Assembly (NCBI GenBank): GCA_900321365.1 | Contig: ONVT01000238.1 | Span: 1-19,552 of the forward strand | DNA from: an uncultured Eubacteriales bacterium | Lineage (GTDB): Bacteria > Bacillota_A > Clostridia > Lachnospirales > Lachnospiraceae | DNA: 19,552 bases | Reading direction: 5' to 3' | Shown: one piece after another, positions 7,745-14,708 of the stretch | Position numbering within the stretch: position 1 is the first letter of the stretch | How the letters are laid out: each line of letters begins with the position of its first letter | Position numbers and translations under genes: made by a program | The notes under the pieces: model-generated | Databases searched by the model: none | What the model was told of the DNA's origin: nothing | The model's input: the letters and a program-made list of their open reading frames with translations, nothing else

Positions 7745-7756
7745 GAGGTGGAAACC

Positions 7757-8140
7757 ATGGCGTTGTACAGTGAGAAGGTGATGGATCATTTCCGCAATCC
7801 CCGCAACGTAGGCGTGATAGAGGACGCAAACGGGATCGGGGAGGTCGGTAACGCAAAGTGCGGCGACATCATGAAGATGTACCTGAAGATCGAGGACGAT
7901 ATTGTAAAGGATGTAAAGTTTGAGACATTTGGATGCGGAAGTGCGATTGCCTCCAGTTCCATGGCAACGGAACTGATCAAAGGCAGACCGGTAAGTGAAG
8001 TCAGGAAACTGACCAATAAGGCGGTGGCTGAAGCGCTGGACGGACTTCCGGATTATAAGATGCACTGCAGCGTACTGGCGGAGGAGGCGATCCAGTCTGC
8101 TCTGGAAGACTATCAGAGACGGACAGGAAAAGAAGTATAG
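7757..8140 (+). CDS. iscU: Fe-S cluster assembly scaffold (IscU/NifU N-terminal type)
   Basis: The scaffold receives sulfur from the cysteine desulfurase and iron to assemble clusters in the cytoplasm. It keeps the three cluster-binding cysteines in their usual contexts: NAKCGD, FGCGSA and MHCSVLAEEA. The cofactor-handling Asp follows the first Cys, as in IscU. No zinc-SUF insertion is seen, and the length (127 residues from the ATG) is that of a stand-alone IscU/NifU-N. I place the start at ATG 7757 because AGGAGG (7743-7748) lies eight bases upstream. A GTG in frame at 7748 falls inside that site and is unlikely to be used. It belongs to the operon with the desulfurase (13 nt gap). Confidence 0.93.
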   Translation: MALYSEKVMDHFRNPRNVGVIEDANGIGEVGNAKCGDIMKMYLKIEDDIVKDVKFETFGCGSAIASSSMATELIKGRPVSEVRKLTNKAVAEALDGLPDYKMHCSVLAEEAIQSALEDYQRRTGKEV

Positions 8141-8192
8141 GGCATTCTGCCCGGACAGTATGAAATAAAGAACAGAAAAGGAGACCAAACCC

Positions 8193-9473
8193 ATGAGTAA
8201 ATACAGATTTGAGACCCTTCAGCTTCATGTCGGACAGGAGCAGGCGGACCCGGCTACAGATTCGAGGGCTGTCCCGATTTATCAGACTACTTCTTATGTT
8301 TTCCATAACAGCCGGCACGCGGCTGACCGTTTCGGCCTTGCCGACGCGGGAAACATATATGGAAGACTGACCAATTCCACACAGGATGTCCTGGAAAAGA
8401 GGCTTGCGGCATTAGAGGGAGGAAGCGCCGCGCTTGCCCTTTCCTCGGGAGCAGCTGCAATTACATACACGATTGAAGCGCTTGCGGCAGGAGGCGGGCA
8501 TATCGTCGCGCAGAAGACAATCTATGGAGGCAGTTTTAACCTGCTTGCCCATACACTGCCCCAGTACGGAATCAGCACAACCTTTGTTGACGCCCACAAC
8601 CTCCGGGAAGTCGAGGAGGCCATTCAGGACAACACCAGGGCTGTTTATCTGGAGACGCTGGGAAACCCGAACAGTGATATCCCGGATATTGACGCAGTTT
8701 CTGAAATTGCCCACAGGCACGGTCTGCCTGTAGTTGTTGACAATACGTTTGGAACCCCATACCTGATCAGGCCGATTGAACATGGCGCAGACATCGTGGT
8801 GCATTCGGCGACCAAGTTCATCGGAGGGCATGGAACAACGCTCGGAGGCATTATTGTAGAAGCCGGAAAGTATAACTGGAAGGTGTCCGGGAAATACCCG
8901 AATATCGCTGATCCGAATCCGAGTTATCACGGTGTTTCCTTCTATGATGTGGCAGGACCGGCGGCGTTCGTGACCTTTATCCGGGCAATTCTTCTGAGGG
9001 ATACAGGTGCCTGCATATCGCCGTTCAACGCGTTTCTGCTTCTGCAGGGGGTTGAAACACTTTCCCTCAGACTGGAAAGACACGCGGAAAACACGAAGAA
9101 GGTTGTGGAGTATCTGGCCGCCCATCCGAAAGTCGCGAAGGTCAATCATCCCTCCCTGCCGGACCATCCGGACCACGCTCTTTATGAGAAATACTTCCCG
9201 AACGGCGGTGCGTCCATCTTTACATTTGAGGTCAGGGGCGGTCAGGAGGAGGCCTGGAAATTCATTGATAACCTGAAGATTTTTTCACTGCTGGCAAATG
9301 TCGCGGATGTGAAAAGTCTGGTAATCCATCCGGCATCCACTACACATTCGCAGCTGTCTGAGGAGGAGCTTCTGGATCAGGGAATCACGCCGGGCACAAT
9401 CCGACTTTCCATCGGTACAGAACATATTGACGACATCATTGCGGATCTGGAGAACGGATTTGCGGCTTTATAG
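8193..9473 (+). CDS. metY: O-acetylhomoserine sulfhydrylase / cysteine synthase family PLP enzyme
   Basis: This 426-residue enzyme of the Cys/Met-metabolism PLP family starts with the family-typical [10 protein letters not shown] and QTTSYVF. It has YGRLTNSTQ (56-64), ALSSGAAA in the phosphate-binding region and the cofactor lysine in [11 protein letters not shown] (Lys208). The C-terminal [12 protein letters not shown] and [12 protein letters not shown] are typical of O-acetylhomoserine aminocarboxypropyltransferase, which makes homocysteine from O-acetylhomoserine and sulfide. Some homologues also act on O-acetylserine. It lies 52 nt after iscU, with a small GGGCA/TGCCC hairpin and no T-run between, and a good AAGGAGA site. 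Operon membership with the desulfurase pair is likely. Substrate preference is not decided by the sequence. Confidence 0.9.
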   Translation: MSKYRFETLQLHVGQEQADPATDSRAVPIYQTTSYVFHNSRHAADRFGLADAGNIYGRLTNSTQDVLEKRLAALEGGSAALALSSGAAAITYTIEALAAGGGHIVAQKTIYGGSFNLLAHTLPQYGISTTFVDAHNLREVEEAIQDNTRAVYLETLGNPNSDIPDIDAVSEIAHRHGLPVVVDNTFGTPYLIRPIEHGADIVVHSATKFIGGHGTTLGGIIVEAGKYNWKVSGKYPNIADPNPSYHGVSFYDVAGPAAFVTFIRAILLRDTGACISPFNAFLLLQGVETLSLRLERHAENTKKVVEYLAAHPKVAKVNHPSLPDHPDHALYEKYFPNGGASIFTFEVRGGQEEAWKFIDNLKIFSLLANVADVKSLVIHPASTTHSQLSEEELLDQGITPGTIRLSIGTEHIDDIIADLENGFAAL

Positions 9474-9514
9474 GAAAAGCTCAGGGCGGACAGAAGAATG
9501 ATAAGAATAACCGG

Positions 9515-9545
9515 AGGAGCTGCATCTGGCGGCTCCTTCTTTCTG
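9515..9545 (+). terminator. Intrinsic terminator of the sulfur operon
   Basis: AGGAGCTGC (9515-9523) pairs with GCGGCTCCT (9529-9537), nine pairs with one G-U and a 5-nt loop. The T-rich tract TTCTTTCTGT follows. It lies 42 nt after the metY stop. Confidence 0.8.
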
Positions 9546-9564
9546 TGTTACAAGTCTTACTCCC

Positions 9565-9668
9565 TCAGCCGCGGGGGTGGTGTGGGTGAGACTAATAACA
9601 CTTTCTGACATCTGAAAAGTGCATATATTACGTTTTATGTGAAATGTCAGCCGCGGATGTGGTAGAAT
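9565..9668 (+). promoter_or_regulatory. Extended -10 promoter with direct and inverted repeats upstream of the deacetylase-like gene
   Basis: TGG-TAGAAT (9660-9668) reads as an extended -10 element without a good -35. Two imperfect direct repeats, TCAGCCGCGGnnGTGGT, lie at 9565-9581 and 9647-9663 (15 of 17 identical), the second touching the -10. CTGACAT (9605-9611) and ATGTCAG (9644-9650) form a widely spaced dyad. The roughly 110 bases from 9669 to the start at 9782 show nothing I can name. Confidence 0.4.
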
Positions 9669-9781
9669 AGAAGCGGTACAGCCAATACTTTCCTCCCGCC
9701 TGTATCGCGATATGGATCGCCACAGCCCGGGAGAATATCTGCGGGAACGCGGCATTTTGCAGCTGAAAAGGGAAAACTGAT

Positions 9782-11500
9782 ATGGATGAGCGTCAGGATG
9801 GCAGAAAGCCAGGAAAAACAACGAATGGAAGAGCTGCTGCTTCAGGGGACCGGATCAGAAGGGAAGATACTTTCCGGCCTGATTATGATGACGAGGTGAT
9901 GCGCCGCCGGGAGGCTGCCAGACAGAGACGCAGGGAAGAACGGATGCGTGCCCTGCGGATCCAGCGTGCGATCATTTTTGGCGTGACAGCACTGCTGCTG
10001 ATCGCGATCATTCTCGTGGCCGTCAGCTGTGCACGGGGGAAGGGCAGTTCCAATAAAGAGGGAGACAGCTCAGACGCCGGAAAGACATCAGGAGCTTCCG
10101 TAACCTCCACTGTCGGCAAAGACAGTTCTGACGGTGATGATTCGCAGGACGGTTCCGGCGGAGACGCTTCAGAGGACAGTTCCGCCGGGGGAGAGGATTC
10201 CGCCGGACAGGGGGATAAGACGGTGATGGACGAGGAGCTGGGGACAACAGAAGTCCTCGCCCGGGCGCAGCTGCTGGCGGCAGGCTATGACTATGACGGC
10301 GCGATCGCGCTCCTGGAGTCTGTCAGCGATCAGGATTCTTCGGTGCTGGATGCCATCGAAGACTGCAAAAACCAGAAAGACAGGTGTGTGGCGGTAGATG
10401 TGACCAGGATCCCGCATGTGTTTTTCCATTCCCTGATCAACGACGACCGGGCGTTCAACGCGGATCTGGTCGGAGCGGACCGGGTACGGCAGAACAACGC
10501 TGCCATGACCACCACCGCAGAATTCGACGCCATGATCCAGGCGATGTATGATGCCGGTTACGTCATGGTCGGTCTGGATGACATGTGCATTAAGACCCCG
10601 GATGAAAACGGTGTTGTCCACATAGCAAAGAACGATTCCCTGATGCTGCCTCCGGAGAAGAAGGCCTTCGTACTGTCCATAGATGATCTGAGCTATTATC
10701 ACTCTTACGGGATCGGAACCCAGGGTTATGCGACCCGCATGCTGGTGGATGAGAACGGGAAACCGAAGTGCGAGTATACAAACGAGGAGGGCGTGACCAG
10801 CATCGGTGACTATGACGTGGTGCCCCGGATCGATACGTTTATCGAGCAGCATCCTGATTTTTCATACCGCGGGGCAAGAGGAACCGTGGCCATGACCGGG
10901 TACAACGGGGTATTCGGATACCGGACCAATGACTATTACAAGGACATCAATGATCCGCACCTGGATCCTGACCAGATCCAGTGGCTCCAGGAGCATCCCG
11001 ATTTTAACTGGGAGGAGGACTGCGCCAATGCGAAGGCTGTGGCGGACGCGATGAAGGAGGAGGGCTGGACGTTTGCGAGCCATACCTACGGGCATCTGAA
11101 CGCGGAAAGTGCGGACCTGGCGCGCCTGCAGGCAGATTATGAGAGGTGGGTCACAGTCAACGAGCCGATCCTCGGAAAAGTGGACAAGATCATCTTTGCC
11201 TTCGGCGCGGACATCGGGCACGTGGGAGAGTACACGGATTACAATGAGAAATTCCGGTATTTCAAGAGCCAGGGGATGAACATTTTCTGCAATGTGGACG
11301 GCAATATCGGCTGGACGGAATTCGGGGATCTTTATATGCGGACCGGGCGTGTTGCCCTGGACGGCTTCACGATGTACCAGGCCATGACGGATAACGCGCC
11401 GGCGCATTCGATTTACGCCAATGACTATGAAACGCTGGGGATCAGCGGAATCTCGGAGTTCTTCAACAAATACCGGCCCACGCCGATCAACAGTGAGTGA
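9782..11500 (+). CDS. Membrane-anchored polysaccharide-deacetylase-like protein
   Basis: The 572-residue protein has a charged, arginine-rich cytoplasmic N-terminus (1-62) and a single membrane helix (about 63-82). A low-complexity Ser/Asp/Gly linker (about 88-150) and an extracellular catalytic domain follow. The domain carries SIDDLSYY (Asp301, Asp302) and SHTYGHL (His434, His438), which match the Asp pair and the H-x3-H metal site of NodB-type carbohydrate esterases (CE4). By family it would remove acetyl groups from a wall or capsule polysaccharide. The first motif is SIDDL, not the usual TFDDG, and the block between the motifs is long, so it is a divergent member and the substrate is unknown. 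The ribosome binding site is weak (AAGGG). A small membrane protein overlaps its stop. Confidence 0.75.
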   Translation: MDERQDGRKPGKTTNGRAAASGDRIRREDTFRPDYDDEVMRRREAARQRRREERMRALRIQRAIIFGVTALLLIAIILVAVSCARGKGSSNKEGDSSDAGKTSGASVTSTVGKDSSDGDDSQDGSGGDASEDSSAGGEDSAGQGDKTVMDEELGTTEVLARAQLLAAGYDYDGAIALLESVSDQDSSVLDAIEDCKNQKDRCVAVDVTRIPHVFFHSLINDDRAFNADLVGADRVRQNNAAMTTTAEFDAMIQAMYDAGYVMVGLDDMCIKTPDENGVVHIAKNDSLMLPPEKKAFVLSIDDLSYYHSYGIGTQGYATRMLVDENGKPKCEYTNEEGVTSIGDYDVVPRIDTFIEQHPDFSYRGARGTVAMTGYNGVFGYRTNDYYKDINDPHLDPDQIQWLQEHPDFNWEEDCANAKAVADAMKEEGWTFASHTYGHLNAESADLARLQADYERWVTVNEPILGKVDKIIFAFGADIGHVGEYTDYNEKFRYFKSQGMNIFCNVDGNIGWTEFGDLYMRTGRVALDGFTMYQAMTDNAPAHSIYANDYETLGISGISEFFNKYRPTPINSE

Positions 11501-11672
11501 CCGGGAATGGCCGGAGAAGATCTACCTGGTGTTGCAGTTTCTGATAAGCATGTTCTTTATGCTTGGCTCAAAATGGTTTCCCGTCTGGCCGGTGGCGGTT
11601 TCCTCCCTGGTTTGTCTCCTTTTTGCCGTGGCCGGAGTTGTGAAAACCAGATCAGCGGACCAGGAGGGATGA
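11493..11672 (+). CDS. Small two-helix membrane protein (59 residues)
   Basis: The likely start is a GTG at 11493 that overlaps the previous stop as GTGAGTGA, so the genes share 8 nt and translation is probably coupled. No separate Shine-Dalgarno site is seen. The 59-residue product has two hydrophobic stretches (about 10-25 and 29-49) around GSKWFPVWP, and a charged tail. The same frame is open further upstream inside the deacetylase gene, but that part looks non-coding. I do not recognise the protein. Coding is supported by the clean two-helix pattern and the tight overlap only. Confidence 0.5.
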   Translation: MSDREWPEKIYLVLQFLISMFFMLGSKWFPVWPVAVSSLVCLLFAVAGVVKTRSADQEG

Positions 11673-11683
11673 TCCAGGGCAGA

Positions 11684-12256
11684 TTATGACGGAGGGGCAG
11701 AAGGATCCCCCAGACCTTCCTGCGCAAACAATTCGTCGATAGACGCCTTGATGCGTTCCGCGTACCGTCCCTTCATGATCCTGTACTGCCAGTCAGCCAT
11801 GCTGGCGTACTTGTCAGCCAGACACAGGATCCTGCCTTCCTCAGATGGAGGAGCAGGATTGGACAGCGGCCACATATGGCTGCGGATCATCTTTTCCGCA
11901 TTCGGACTCAGATCAGGAACAATCTCCTTCGCGATTCTCGCCGACTCCTTAGGATGACCCAGCCATGTGTCGATCACATTCTTATACTTTTCATCACGGC
12001 CGACCATTCCCAGATCGTGGCAGAGCGCAGCCTGAACAAGATCCTTCTCATTCAGCTGTTCGCCTCTGCGCATCCGTTCGCGGTAGAGTTTCACGGCGAT
12101 AATGCAGACATTCATCGTATGCTCCATTACCGTACTCTGTACATGATGCGGCTGGGAGGCTGTTTTCCGGAAGATGTCGGAGGTGAGAATGCCTTTCCCG
12201 TATCGGATGATGTCATTGCAGATCGCGTCTTCTTCAGATAGTTCTCTGGTGCCCAT
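11684..12256 (-). CDS. HD-domain phosphohydrolase-like protein
   Basis: This 190-residue cytoplasmic protein contains an HD domain. The candidate metal ligands are His46 in MEHTMNV, the His80-Asp81 doublet in LCHDLGM, His101, His127 in RSHMWP and Asp148 in CLADKYAS. HD proteins hydrolyse phosphomonoester or phosphodiester bonds, often in nucleotides, but the substrate cannot be read from the sequence. There is no HD-GYP signature, so it differs from the second HD protein in this window. AGGAG lies ten bases before the ATG. It is the last gene of a three-gene unit, 25 nt after the second small membrane protein, and converges on the 59-residue gene with only 11 nt between. Confidence 0.85.
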   Translation of the reverse strand: MGTRELSEEDAICNDIIRYGKGILTSDIFRKTASQPHHVQSTVMEHTMNVCIIAVKLYRERMRRGEQLNEKDLVQAALCHDLGMVGRDEKYKNVIDTWLGHPKESARIAKEIVPDLSPNAEKMIRSHMWPLSNPAPPSEEGRILCLADKYASMADWQYRIMKGRYAERIKASIDELFAQEGLGDPSAPPS

Positions 12257-12281
12257 ATATCTGTTACTCCTGATGCGTTCT

Positions 12282-12596
12282 TTATGCTTTCTTTCTGCTG
12301 AGCGCGGCCCGCACGGATCCCTTCGGATCAGTGATCAGAAGCCTTACCACCCAGATGACAAGCGCGAGGGCAACGACTGACAGGCCGAGGAATGTATCAT
12401 TCAGCATATCTTCCGCAGCTGGCGTGAAATACTCCGCCTTCAGCTCGGCGAATTCGAAGATGGCATCCACAAACCACATGATGGAGGCCCCCCAGAACAT
12501 GAAGAGCAGAATCCCCAGCTTCATATTGTCGTCCTTGCGGTTATACCAGATCACAGTAGTAATGACTGCGGCAAAAACAGTAATCAGCAGTGTCAT
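12282..12596 (-). CDS. Small three-helix membrane protein B (uncharacterised, paired with protein A)
   Basis: The 104-residue protein has three hydrophobic segments: about 2-18, 26-47 (with FMFWGASIMWFVDAI) and 68-88. A loop with AEYFTPAAEDMLNDTF and a basic end (SRKKA) complete it. AAGGAGG lies eight bases before ATG and overlaps the upstream gene's stop, so translation is coupled. From memory, this protein and its neighbour form a recurring uncharacterised pair in Clostridia. I cannot verify that here. The second helix and following loop resemble those of protein A, so the two may be distant duplicates forming a hetero-complex. No function is known to me. Confidence 0.72.
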   Translation of the reverse strand: MTLLITVFAAVITTVIWYNRKDDNMKLGILLFMFWGASIMWFVDAIFEFAELKAEYFTPAAEDMLNDTFLGLSVVALALVIWVVRLLITDPKGSVRAALSRKKA

Positions 12597-12609
12597 CCAG
12601 CCATCCTCC

Positions 12610-13008
12610 TTACCTCGTAGTTTTTACGGTATCCCCTGCCGGACGTTTCACAATTGCGTCTGCGGCAATACACATTGCGATCCAGACCACGGTGATGAGG
12701 CCGGCCATTGCAACACCGACTGTCGCCATTTCATGGAACATCTCTGAAGCGTCCGCGGGATTCGACATCGCTGTCAGGAAAGGAAACCAGGGAACAACCT
12801 CACCGTGCCAGATATGCTCGAACGCAAGGAGCACAGCTCCTCCCCACAGCATATAAGTAAGCCATTTCAGTTTTCTGCTCCAGGGAATTGTCACCTTCTC
12901 AGGAAGCTCCCTGCCAGATTCTTCCATCTTCAGTTCTTTTTTTTCTTCGGCCTTCTCGATTGCTGTTGCCACCACAGCCTCAGCTGCTGATACCAGGAAA
13001 CACGCCAT
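12610..13008 (-). CDS. Small membrane protein A (uncharacterised, paired with protein B)
   Basis: This 132-residue protein begins MACFLVSAAEAVVATAIEKA, an apolar or amphipathic N-terminus. A highly charged linker (about 19-46), a helix with LTYMLWGGAVLLAFEHIW (50-67), a loop with PWFPFLTAM and a last helix (about 94-116) follow. Its start has an excellent AAGGAGG site seven bases upstream. It is the first gene of a unit with protein B and the HD-domain protein. The LxxMLWGG..FEHIW block aligns with FMFWGAS..FVDAIF in protein B. His64 and His68 in the membrane-edge motif could bind metal or haem, which is speculation. I recall similar proteins annotated only as hypothetical. Confidence 0.72.
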   Translation of the reverse strand: MACFLVSAAEAVVATAIEKAEEKKELKMEESGRELPEKVTIPWSRKLKWLTYMLWGGAVLLAFEHIWHGEVVPWFPFLTAMSNPADASEMFHEMATVGVAMAGLITVVWIAMCIAADAIVKRPAGDTVKTTR

Positions 13009-13027
13009 TCTAATACCTCCTTTTGCA

Positions 13028-13093
13028 TGATCACTTCTTAAGGGCTCTGATCATATGAGTCTGCAGATCAGGAAATGTAAATGATTCTGATCA
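13028..13093 (-). promoter_or_regulatory. Leader with repeated TGATCA-type elements
   Basis: TGATCA occurs at 13028-13033, 13048-13053 and 13088-13093, with a variant AGATCA at 13065-13070. The exact copies are 20 and 40 bp apart. Read on the minus strand they lie in the predicted leader of the membrane-pair/HD unit. ATGATCA (13054-13048) and TGATCAT (13033-13027) can form a 7-bp stem just before the ribosome binding site. The upstream copies can pair in competing ways (GATCAG with CTGATC). They could be protein-binding boxes or alternative RNA stems. Confidence 0.4.
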
Positions 13094-13102
13094 GATAAAG
13101 CT

Positions 13103-13108
13103 ATTATA
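13103..13108 (-). promoter_or_regulatory. Candidate -10 box for the membrane-pair/HD unit
   Basis: The minus strand reads TATAAT here, about 95 nt before the ATG at 13008. No good -35 hexamer lies at 16-18 nt, so it would be a weak or activator-dependent promoter, if real. Confidence 0.35.
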
Positions 13109-13134
13109 GCGGATGATTGCTCCGGGCGCTACCT

Positions 13135-13171
13135 AAAAAATGCTGCCGGCCTTGCCGGATTGTCTTCAGCA
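13135..13171 (-). terminator. Terminator-like hairpin on the minus strand
   Basis: Read on the minus strand, TGCTG is followed by an inner CCGGC-AAG-GCCGG stem and then CAGCA, which closes on TGCTG with an 8-nt bulge. TTTTTT (13140-13135) follows at once. It sits upstream of the candidate -10 box and has no annotated gene behind it on that strand, so it may end a small antisense or leader RNA. Confidence 0.45.
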
Positions 13172-13301
13172 CTGCAAGTCGCAGCCTTGTTTTGCTGATC
13201 AGGGGACTACCATTTTATGCATATCTCGTGTAATATTATTGATTGAGCATTCAGGAGATGATTCGGGCAGAGAGATGCCGGAACAGGCGCGGAGGCACTT
13301 A

Positions 13302-14537
13302 ATGAATAACAGAATCACGGGCATTATGCTGAAGAAAGATGAACCAGACAGGGAGCCTGACATTTATATTCTTTTCATCATCACTGCCATATTTGTCCTG
13401 ATCTTCGGGATTCTGATCTATACCGGTGCCGGGGCGGCTGTCCTGGGAGGATTTCTGATCGCGTATCTCGCCCTGATGCTGATTCTGCTTGGATTGTTTT
13501 CTTACCTTCAGGTTCAGTGCAATCCCTATTCCTGCAATATTATTTACTACCGGGGATTCCTGCTGTTCTTTCTGGTTCTCCTGTTTACGACGATCCAGTA
13601 CTGTAAAGGAATCTTCCGGGTTCCGGACGCGTTTACATACTATGATATCGTCTGGTTCCTCACGGATTCGGCGATCACGTATCTGTATATGTCGGTTATT
13701 CCGATTATCATTTTTTCAGTGTGGCTGTGTATTTCCAATATCTGCCTGATCCGGCATGAGGGGAAGCGTCGGACAAATGTGCTTGGTATCCTGCTTGCGC
13801 TGGTGATGACCGGCACCCTGCTGCTCCTGATCTGGTTCGGAGTCATGCATGACGGCTGGATACCCAGACGGTTTCATATTGCGGCGAGCCTGGTGATCAA
13901 TCTGTTTGCAGTCATCTATCTGTACTTTCAATGTATGCTGATCGGCTCTTTTGCTGCGGTATTTACGGTCGCCTTTTACGAGCCGCCGATGGACAGGGAT
14001 TTCATCGTCATTCTCGGCTGCAGAATCCGCAGGGACGGGACGCCTACCCCGCTGCTTCGGGGCCGGATCGACCGGGCGGTTGCATTTTATACAGAACAGA
14101 AAGAGAAAACGGGGACGGCGCCGGTCTTTGTCACATCGGGTGGAAGGGGATCAGATGAGGTGACATCAGAGAGCGCGTCCATGAAGGCGTATCTTCTGGA
14201 ACAGGGAATCCCTCAGGAGCAGATCATCGAGGAAGACCGCTCCGTGAACACTTACCAGAACATGCTGTTTTCGAAAGAGAAGATCGATGCGGTCAGGCCG
14301 GACGCAAAGGTGGCGTTTTCCACGACCAACTATCATGTGTTTCGGAGCGGCCTCTATGCACGGCGTGTGGGGCTGAAGGCGTCTGGTATGGGACAACCGA
14401 CGAAGTGGTGGTTCTGGCCGAACGCCACTGTGCGTGAATGTGTGGGTTTGATGACGGAGAACAAACGGATCCAGGCGCTGATCCTGGGAAGCTTTGTTGT
14501 GATCTGCACCATTCTGACGTGGCTGTCATTTTCCTGA
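13302..14537 (+). CDS. Membrane protein with C-terminal YdcF/DUF218 domain
   Basis: The 411-residue protein has about seven membrane helices (roughly 20-41, 44-66, 82-99, 115-150, 160-181, 193-213 and 216-226). A DUF218/YdcF-type domain then runs from about 232 to 380. It begins DFIVILGCRI, continues with LLRGRIDRAVAFY and FVTSGGRGSDE, then EDRSVNTYQNM and STTNYHVFRSG, and a last helix (390-408) ends the protein. The family (SanA, ElyC, YdcF) acts in envelope maintenance in some bacteria, but the reaction is not settled. I chose ATG 13302 because GGAGG lies six bases upstream. The frame stays open to 13140 but the extra residues look non-coding. It is divergent from the membrane-pair unit. 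Confidence 0.85.
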   Translation: MNNRITGIMLKKDEPDREPDIYILFIITAIFVLIFGILIYTGAGAAVLGGFLIAYLALMLILLGLFSYLQVQCNPYSCNIIYYRGFLLFFLVLLFTTIQYCKGIFRVPDAFTYYDIVWFLTDSAITYLYMSVIPIIIFSVWLCISNICLIRHEGKRRTNVLGILLALVMTGTLLLLIWFGVMHDGWIPRRFHIAASLVINLFAVIYLYFQCMLIGSFAAVFTVAFYEPPMDRDFIVILGCRIRRDGTPTPLLRGRIDRAVAFYTEQKEKTGTAPVFVTSGGRGSDEVTSESASMKAYLLEQGIPQEQIIEEDRSVNTYQNMLFSKEKIDAVRPDAKVAFSTTNYHVFRSGLYARRVGLKASGMGQPTKWWFWPNATVRECVGLMTENKRIQALILGSFVVICTILTWLSFS

Positions 14538-14708
14538 TCAGGTTAGAACCTTCGTTACAGGTTCCTCCGTAACGTTTCGCTTGCGGGCGTGGGATCATCC
14601 GCCATCTTGTCTTGCGTCACAATCGTTTTTTCATTAAACTGTTGGCAGGGAGAAGGGGATCAGGATGTTTATCCCCGGAGCAGATAAGTTTTTTCATGGA
14701 GGATGGGT
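14538..14708 (+). promoter_or_regulatory. Structured leader region before the fucosidase gene
   Basis: Two overlapping hairpins compete: GAACC (14546-14550) with GGTTC (14560-14564), and CGTTAC (14553-14558) with GTAACG (14569-14574). A further 6-bp stem, GGGGAT (14655-14660) with ATCCCC (14671-14676), lies just before the ribosome binding site GGAGG (14698-14702). A weak promoter, TTGCGT-N17-TAAACT (14612-14640), fits between. No clear intrinsic terminator for the preceding gene is visible, so read-through is possible. Confidence 0.35.

Noticed and set aside
7748..7756. GTG start three codons before the IscU ATG
   Set aside because: It begins inside the AGGAGG site itself. The ATG at 7757 has proper spacing and family-typical sequence.
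8140..8152. Small hairpin GGGCA-TTC-TGCCC after iscU as a terminator
   Set aside because: Only five pairs and no T-run follow. metY has its own good ribosome binding site and probably shares the transcript.
11507..11689. Alternative frame over the small membrane protein region (60 codons)
   Set aside because: It lacks the two-helix pattern, shows Gly/Pro-rich noise, and competes with the better frame starting at 11493.
13140..13301. N-terminal extension of the YdcF/DUF218 protein to ATG 13140
   Set aside because: No ribosome binding site is at 13140, the extra residues do not look like protein, and they overlap the minus-strand hairpin. GGAGG before 13302 decides the start.
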